From contig JAOLXX010000002.1 of NCBI GenBank assembly GCA_028343155.1, positions 62,001 to 126,000 of the forward strand: a stretch of DNA of 64,000 nt, given 5' to 3'. Source of the DNA: Polaribacter sp. (GTDB taxonomy: Bacteria; Bacteroidota; Bacteroidia; Flavobacteriales; Flavobacteriaceae). The notes below the pieces were generated by a model that worked only from the letters and a program-made list of their open reading frames with translations, made no database searches and was not told the DNA's origin. Both the position numbers and the translations under genes were made by a program. Below, piece after piece: positions 59,197-64,000 of this stretch (positions are counted from its first letter, which is position 1; each line of letters begins with the position of its first letter).

Positions 59197-60180
59197 ATGG
59201 AAAAAGTAGGAGATAACATAACTGTAGATGCTGTAATTACTTGGGTTGATGGACAAGATAAGCTTCATCAAGAGAAAATTAATAAATATGTTATGGACAA
59301 ACAGAGAATTAATTCTACTGGGTTTAAAACACGATATAACCAAGTAAATGAAATTGAATTTTCTGTAAAATCGATCCTTAAATATGCCAAATTTGTAAGA
59401 AATATTTTTATCGTTACAGATAATCAAGTCCCCGATTTTTTAAAAGATAAAGAAAAAGCAAAGCGAGATTTTCCTAATGTTTTTGTTATAGATCATAAAA
59501 TAATTTTTGAAGGATATCAGCAATATTTACCTACATTTAATTGTTTGCCAATTGAATCATTATTATATAAAATACCTGGTTTGTCAGAACATTTTTTATA
59601 CTTAAATGATGATTTTTTTTTATTTAGAGAAGCAAAATTAACAGATTTTTTCATTGAGAAAAAACCTGTAATTAGAGGTGTATGGACTTCTTTTTATGAA
59701 AATATTTGGTATAAAAAAACACAAAGAAAATTATATAAAATACTAGGTAAAGAAGGAAAGAATAACAGTTACGGTTTTAAGAAAGGACAACAAACAATTG
59801 CTAAAATATTAGGGTTTAAAAAATATGTAAGATTAGATCATACAATTGCTCCTCTAAAAAAATCTACTTATGAAAAGTTTTATAATGAATTTCCTGAGTT
59901 ACTAGAAAGAAATATTAAACACCGTTTTAGACATCCTGAGCAGTATACAAATCAATCTTTAGCAAATCATTTAGAAATAAAGAATAATACTTTTTTTTTA
60001 AAAAATGATTATCAACTAGTTTATTTTCAGAATTATAAAAAACCTTTATTTTGGATAAAATATAGACTCAAAAAAGCAAATCAAAATAACCAACTTTTTC
60101 TTTGTATGCAAAGTTTGGATCAGTGTCCAGAGGATAAATTAACTTATATAAAAAAATGGTTGGTTAAAAAATATGATTAA
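59197..60180 (+). CDS. Stealth family (CR1-CR2) sugar-phosphate transferase
   Basis: VDAVITWVDGQDKLHQEKI; FSVKSILKYAKFVRNIFIVTDNQVPDFL; LSEHFLYLNDDFFLFREAKLTDFF. Confidence 0.85.
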   Translation: MEKVGDNITVDAVITWVDGQDKLHQEKINKYVMDKQRINSTGFKTRYNQVNEIEFSVKSILKYAKFVRNIFIVTDNQVPDFLKDKEKAKRDFPNVFVIDHKIIFEGYQQYLPTFNCLPIESLLYKIPGLSEHFLYLNDDFFLFREAKLTDFFIEKKPVIRGVWTSFYENIWYKKTQRKLYKILGKEGKNNSYGFKKGQQTIAKILGFKKYVRLDHTIAPLKKSTYEKFYNEFPELLERNIKHRFRHPEQYTNQSLANHLEIKNNTFFLKNDYQLVYFQNYKKPLFWIKYRLKKANQNNQLFLCMQSLDQCPEDKLTYIKKWLVKKYD

Positions 60181-60248
60181 GCTTTAAATTTTTAGTCTAT
60201 TTTTAAAGTGCATCATTTTAAAAATAGACTAAAAATTTAAAGCTTAAT
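60176..60248. terminator. perfect 32-bp inverted repeat / hairpin at end of Stealth gene
   Basis: ATTAAGCTTTAAATTTTTAGTCTATTTTTAAA (60176-60207), 9-nt loop GTGCATCAT, exact reverse complement at 60217-60248; includes the stop codon. Confidence 0.9.
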
Positions 60249-60586
60249 TATGTTGTTTAAATCTTTAGATACGTGAATGAAGTGTTTTTTACTTCTAAAA
60301 AATAAGTACATTTTTGATAATCAAAGGGATTTAAATGATTTACTAAAAATGGAATTACAAAATAGATGTAACGATTTAGTTTAGATTTATAAAGTATTTA
60401 GAGAAGTACTTCTATATATATGTAAAATTTAATAAAATATTACGCCCAATTTTTTTTCAAAAAACAAACAAACAATAGAAGTAGGTCTATATTATATATT
60501 AAATTTGCCTTAAAATAATATAAATATAAAATTATCAATCTGTTAAGAATTGGTAGATCTTATTCAAGTTTTAAGAGTGTAAATTC

Positions 60587-62011
60587 ATGCAAAAACAATT
60601 TTTCAAAGAAGCTATATCTTCAGAAATATTTAATATAATATCACTAGCATCAAAAGAACTACAGGTTGATAGTTATGTTATTGGTGGTTTTGTAAGAGAT
60701 TTTTTTCTAAAAAGAGGAACCGCAAAAGATATTGATGTAGTAGCTGTTGGTAACGGAATTGAGTTAGCTCAAAAAGTTTCGAAGTTACTGCCAAATAAGC
60801 CAAAAGTACAGGTTTTTAAAACATACGGTACAGCAATGTTGCGTTATAAAGATGTCGAAATCGAATTTGTTGGTGCTAGAGAAGAATCGTATTCTGAAGG
60901 AAGTAGAAATCCAGAGGTAACAGAAGGTACTTTGCAAGATGATCAAAATAGAAGAGATTTAACTATAAATGCTTTGGCTTTAAGTTTAAATGAAGATAAT
61001 TTTGGGCAATTGTTAGATCCTTTTAACGGAATTGATGACTTAGAAGCTAAGGTTATTAAAACCCCTTTAAATCCTGATATTACTTATTCTGATGATCCGC
61101 TAAGAATGATGCGTGCAATTCGTTTTACAACACAATTAAATTTTAATATTAATGTTGAATCTTTAGAGGCAATTACAAGAAATGCATATCGCTTAAAAAT
61201 AATAACAAGAGAAAGAATTGTTGATGAGTTAAATAAAATTTTAGCATCACCAAAACCTTCAATTGGATTTTTATTGTTGGAAAAAACAGGTTTGTTAAAA
61301 CAAATTTTACCTGAATTAGATGCTTTAAAAGGAGTAGAGGAGGTAGAAGGACAAACACATAAAGATAATTTTTATCATTCATTAGAAGTTGTAGACAATA
61401 TTTGTGGATATACAGATAATGTTTGGTTGCGTTGGGCTGCTTTATTGCATGATATTGGTAAAGCACCAACCAAAAGATTTAGTAAAAAAGTAGGTTGGAC
61501 TTTTCATGATCATGAATTTGTAGGGTCTAAAATGGTTTATAAATTATTCAAAAGGTTAAAAATGCCTATGAATAATAAAATGAAATTTGTTCAAAAAATG
61601 GTATTATTAAGTTCTAGGCCAATTGTTTTGGCTACTGAAGTTACAGATTCTGCTGTTAGGCGTTTGGTTTTTGATGCAGGTGATGATATTAACTCTTTGA
61701 TGACTTTGTGTGAAGCAGACATTACAACAAAGAACCCTAAGAAATTTAAACGCTACCATCAAAATTTTGATTTAGTAAGAACTAAAATCAAGGAAGTAGA
61801 AGAAAGAGATCAGGTTCGTAATTTTCAACCACCAGTTACTGGTGAAGAAATTATGAAAGCTTTTAACTTAAAGCCTTGTAGAGAAATTGGGCAAATAAAA
61901 GAAGCTATTAAAGAAGCAATTTTAGAGGGTGAAATTCCAAATGAATATCAAGCTTGTTATAATTTTATGATAATAAAAGGAAATAAGTTAGGTTTAATAG
62001 TTCGCAGTTAA
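60587..62011 (+). CDS. cca: CCA tRNA nucleotidyltransferase / HD-domain polyA polymerase family
   Basis: SYVIGGFVRDFFLKRGTAKDIDVVAVG; RRDLTINALAL; DDPLRMMRAIRF; LLHDIGKAPTKRF. Confidence 0.93.
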   Translation: MQKQFFKEAISSEIFNIISLASKELQVDSYVIGGFVRDFFLKRGTAKDIDVVAVGNGIELAQKVSKLLPNKPKVQVFKTYGTAMLRYKDVEIEFVGAREESYSEGSRNPEVTEGTLQDDQNRRDLTINALALSLNEDNFGQLLDPFNGIDDLEAKVIKTPLNPDITYSDDPLRMMRAIRFTTQLNFNINVESLEAITRNAYRLKIITRERIVDELNKILASPKPSIGFLLLEKTGLLKQILPELDALKGVEEVEGQTHKDNFYHSLEVVDNICGYTDNVWLRWAALLHDIGKAPTKRFSKKVGWTFHDHEFVGSKMVYKLFKRLKMPMNNKMKFVQKMVLLSSRPIVLATEVTDSAVRRLVFDAGDDINSLMTLCEADITTKNPKKFKRYHQNFDLVRTKIKEVEERDQVRNFQPPVTGEEIMKAFNLKPCREIGQIKEAIKEAILEGEIPNEYQACYNFMIIKGNKLGLIVRS

Positions 62012-62046
62012 AAATTCATAAAGCATTTATATTCTAATAAAAAATA

Positions 62047-62805
62047 AAAGTATCTGTTATTATTTCTAACTATAAAAATAAAATTAATTTTATAAGCATT
62101 AGAAAACCAAAGTGAAACTGACTTTTAAGTAATTGTCTCTGTAGATGATTGTAATAAATAAAAATTTAAACTCATTGAAGAGTTTGAAAAAATCTATAAT
62201 TTCCCTATAGAACACACTAATTAAGATAAAGATTTAGGGTTTAGAAAAAACATAATGCTAAATAATCTATAAAATTATCTAAAGGTGGTTTGTTGATTTT
62301 CAATGCTGGAGATTGTGTACCATATAAGCATTTTATAAAAGCTTATATAAATAATTTTGAAGAAGACGTTATTTTAAAAGGACGAAGGGCAATGCTCTCA
62401 GAAGAACTTACTTTAAATCTTAAAAAAAAATTTAATATTAAAGCATTAAATTTATTTAATGTTTTATTTTTCAAAAAGTAAAAAGAAAAAATTGGAATTT
62501 ATAAACCTTTTTTTAATTTATCTTACAGTAGTGATAAAAAATGGTTACTTGGATGTAATTGGGGTATTTCTGAAAAGACAATTTATAAAGTAAATGGCTT
62601 TGATGAAGATTACGTAAGAGCTGCAGTAGGAGAAGATAATGATGTTGAATTGAGGCTCAAGTCTATTGGGATTAAAGGTAAATCTGTAAAAAATAAAGCA
62701 ATTATTTATCATTTATTTCATAAAGAAAAATATTTTAAAGAAGATTTGTTTTTTAATAAAGAGATTTTTAAGAATAAAAAAGAAACGAAAATTATTACTG
62801 TCTAA
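62047..62805 (+). pseudogene. degenerate family 2 glycosyltransferase
   Basis: Fragments KVSVIISNYKNK.., ALENQSETDF*VIVSVDDC, LLIFNAGDCVPYKHFIKAYINNFEEDVILKGRRAMLSEEL, then after a TAA: LLGCNWGISEKTIYKVNGFDEDYVRAAVGEDNDVELRLKSIGIKGKSVKNKAIIYHLFH; several stops and frame changes. Confidence 0.85.
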
Positions 62806-62837
62806 ACGGATTGGAAAAAGTATGTTGATGATTTTTA

Positions 62838-64000
62838 TTATAAACTTTGCATTGTAACCAATTTAAAATATTCTCCTTTTTTAAGAAGTAATTCTTCATG
62901 TTTTCCTTGTTCTACAATCTCTCCTTTTTTCATTACAACAATTTTATCTGCTTTTTGAATTGTAGATAATCTGTGTGCAATTACTAAAGAAGTTCTATTT
63001 TGCATTATTTTTTCTAATGCAACTTGTACCAATTGTTCAGATTCTGTGTCTAAAGCAGAAGTAGCTTCATCTAAAATCATAATTGGTGGGTTTTTTAAAA
63101 CTGCTCTTGCAATAGATAAACGTTGTTTTTGTCCGCCAGAAAGTGTATTTCCACTATCTCCAATATTTGTGTTGAATTTTTCGGGTAAATCTTTTATAAA
63201 CTCATTTGCATTTGCAATTTTCGATGCTTCTAAAATTGCTTCATCACTTGCATTTAGAGTGCCAAGTTTTATGTTATTAGTAATTGTATCATTAAATAAA
63301 ATAGAATCTTGAGAAACAATACCCATTAAATCTCTCAGAGATTTTTTTGTTACTTCTTTTATATTGGTGTTGTCAATTAAAATATCTCCTTTATTTACAT
63401 CGTAAAAACGAGTAATTAAATTTGCCAATGTAGATTTTCCACTTCCAGATTGACCAACTAAAGCAACTGTTTCTCCTTTTTTAACAGTTAATGAAAAATT
63501 ATTTAAAACATAATCATCTCTGTATTTAAAGGAAATGTTTTTAAACTCAATTTTGTTTTCAAAATTTCCTTTAACAATAGCGTTTGGTTTGTCTGTAATA
63601 CTGTTTTTAGTATTTAAAATTTCCATTATTCTTTCTGCAGAAGCTTCCCCTTTTTGGATATTATAAAATGTTGTTGTTATTAATTTAATAGGATTAAGAA
63701 CTGTATAGAATAAAACAATGTAACCTAAAAATTTTCCAGCTTCTAATGAACTTGTTTTAGATAAAACTTCTGTTCCTCCATACCAAAGAATAGCTATTAT
63801 TGTTGCAGAACCCAAAAACTCGCTTATCGGAGATGCCAATGTTTGCCTATGAAAAACACTGGTCATTAATTTTTTAAAATTATTGGTAGAATTATTAAAT
63901 TTTTTTTCAAGAATGTTCTCTGCATTAAATCCTTTTATTACTCTTAAACCTGTTAGTGTTTCTTCTATAAATGATATAAATGTTCCGGTTTCTTTTTGTG
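62838..64000 (-). CDS. ABC exporter (MsbA-like), 5' end truncated by window
   Basis: Walker A GQSGSGKS, LSGGQKQRLSIARAVL, IMILDEATSALD; frame remains open through 63867-64000 (QKETGTFISFIEETLTGLRVIKGFNAENILEKKF..) beyond the ORF-track Met. Confidence 0.93.
   Translation of the reverse strand, partial: QKETGTFISFIEETLTGLRVIKGFNAENILEKKFNNSTNNFKKLMTSVFHRQTLASPISEFLGSATIIAILWYGGTEVLSKTSSLEAGKFLGYIVLFYTVLNPIKLITTTFYNIQKGEASAERIMEILNTKNSITDKPNAIVKGNFENKIEFKNISFKYRDDYVLNNFSLTVKKGETVALVGQSGSGKSTLANLITRFYDVNKGDILIDNTNIKEVTKKSLRDLMGIVSQDSILFNDTITNNIKLGTLNASDEAILEASKIANANEFIKDLPEKFNTNIGDSGNTLSGGQKQRLSIARAVLKNPPIMILDEATSALDTESEQLVQVALEKIMQNRTSLVIAHRLSTIQKADKIVVMKKGEIVEQGKHEELLLKKGEYFKLVTMQSL

Noticed and set aside
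62290-62481. 63-aa ORF as an independent gene
   Set aside because: It is a fragment of the GT2 pseudogene; flanking DNA in the same or shifted frame continues the same domain.

Overview
This 64 kb window is AT-rich chromosomal DNA from a marine-type Flavobacteriaceae bacterium, similar to Polaribacter in gene content (lineage is inferred). It opens with the 3' end of rpoB, then rpoC. Much of the rest is conserved housekeeping DNA: aroC, tgt, accA, acs, dapA, bamD-rpoZ-coaBC-porD-recN, fabI, mazG, def, ruvX, dapD, cca.

The main accessory region (about 7.8-24.7 kb) lies downstream of a tRNA-Ser(TGA). It contains a degenerate stretch and then an alginate-type polysaccharide utilisation locus: a jelly-roll putative lyase, a PL6-type lyase with a T9SS tail, a SusC/SusD pair, two PKD-type lipoproteins, a PL7 lyase and a beta-hydroxyacid dehydrogenase. 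A repeated TTGGTnnnCCA operator-like element precedes its transcription units.

The best candidate for a poorly described system is a three-gene minus-strand operon (24.9-27.9 kb). It encodes a DUF4956-like membrane protein, an HlyD-like adaptor and a TolC-like outer-membrane protein, with no ABC, RND or MFS pump gene beside it. A surface-polysaccharide glycosyltransferase/Stealth cluster (56-64 kb) carries a decayed GT2 pseudogene and a perfect 32-bp inverted repeat. I also found a DUF6503-like pseudogene, an SDR gene remnant and several intergenic palindromic repeats. All family assignments come from reading the protein sequences; no database search was run.
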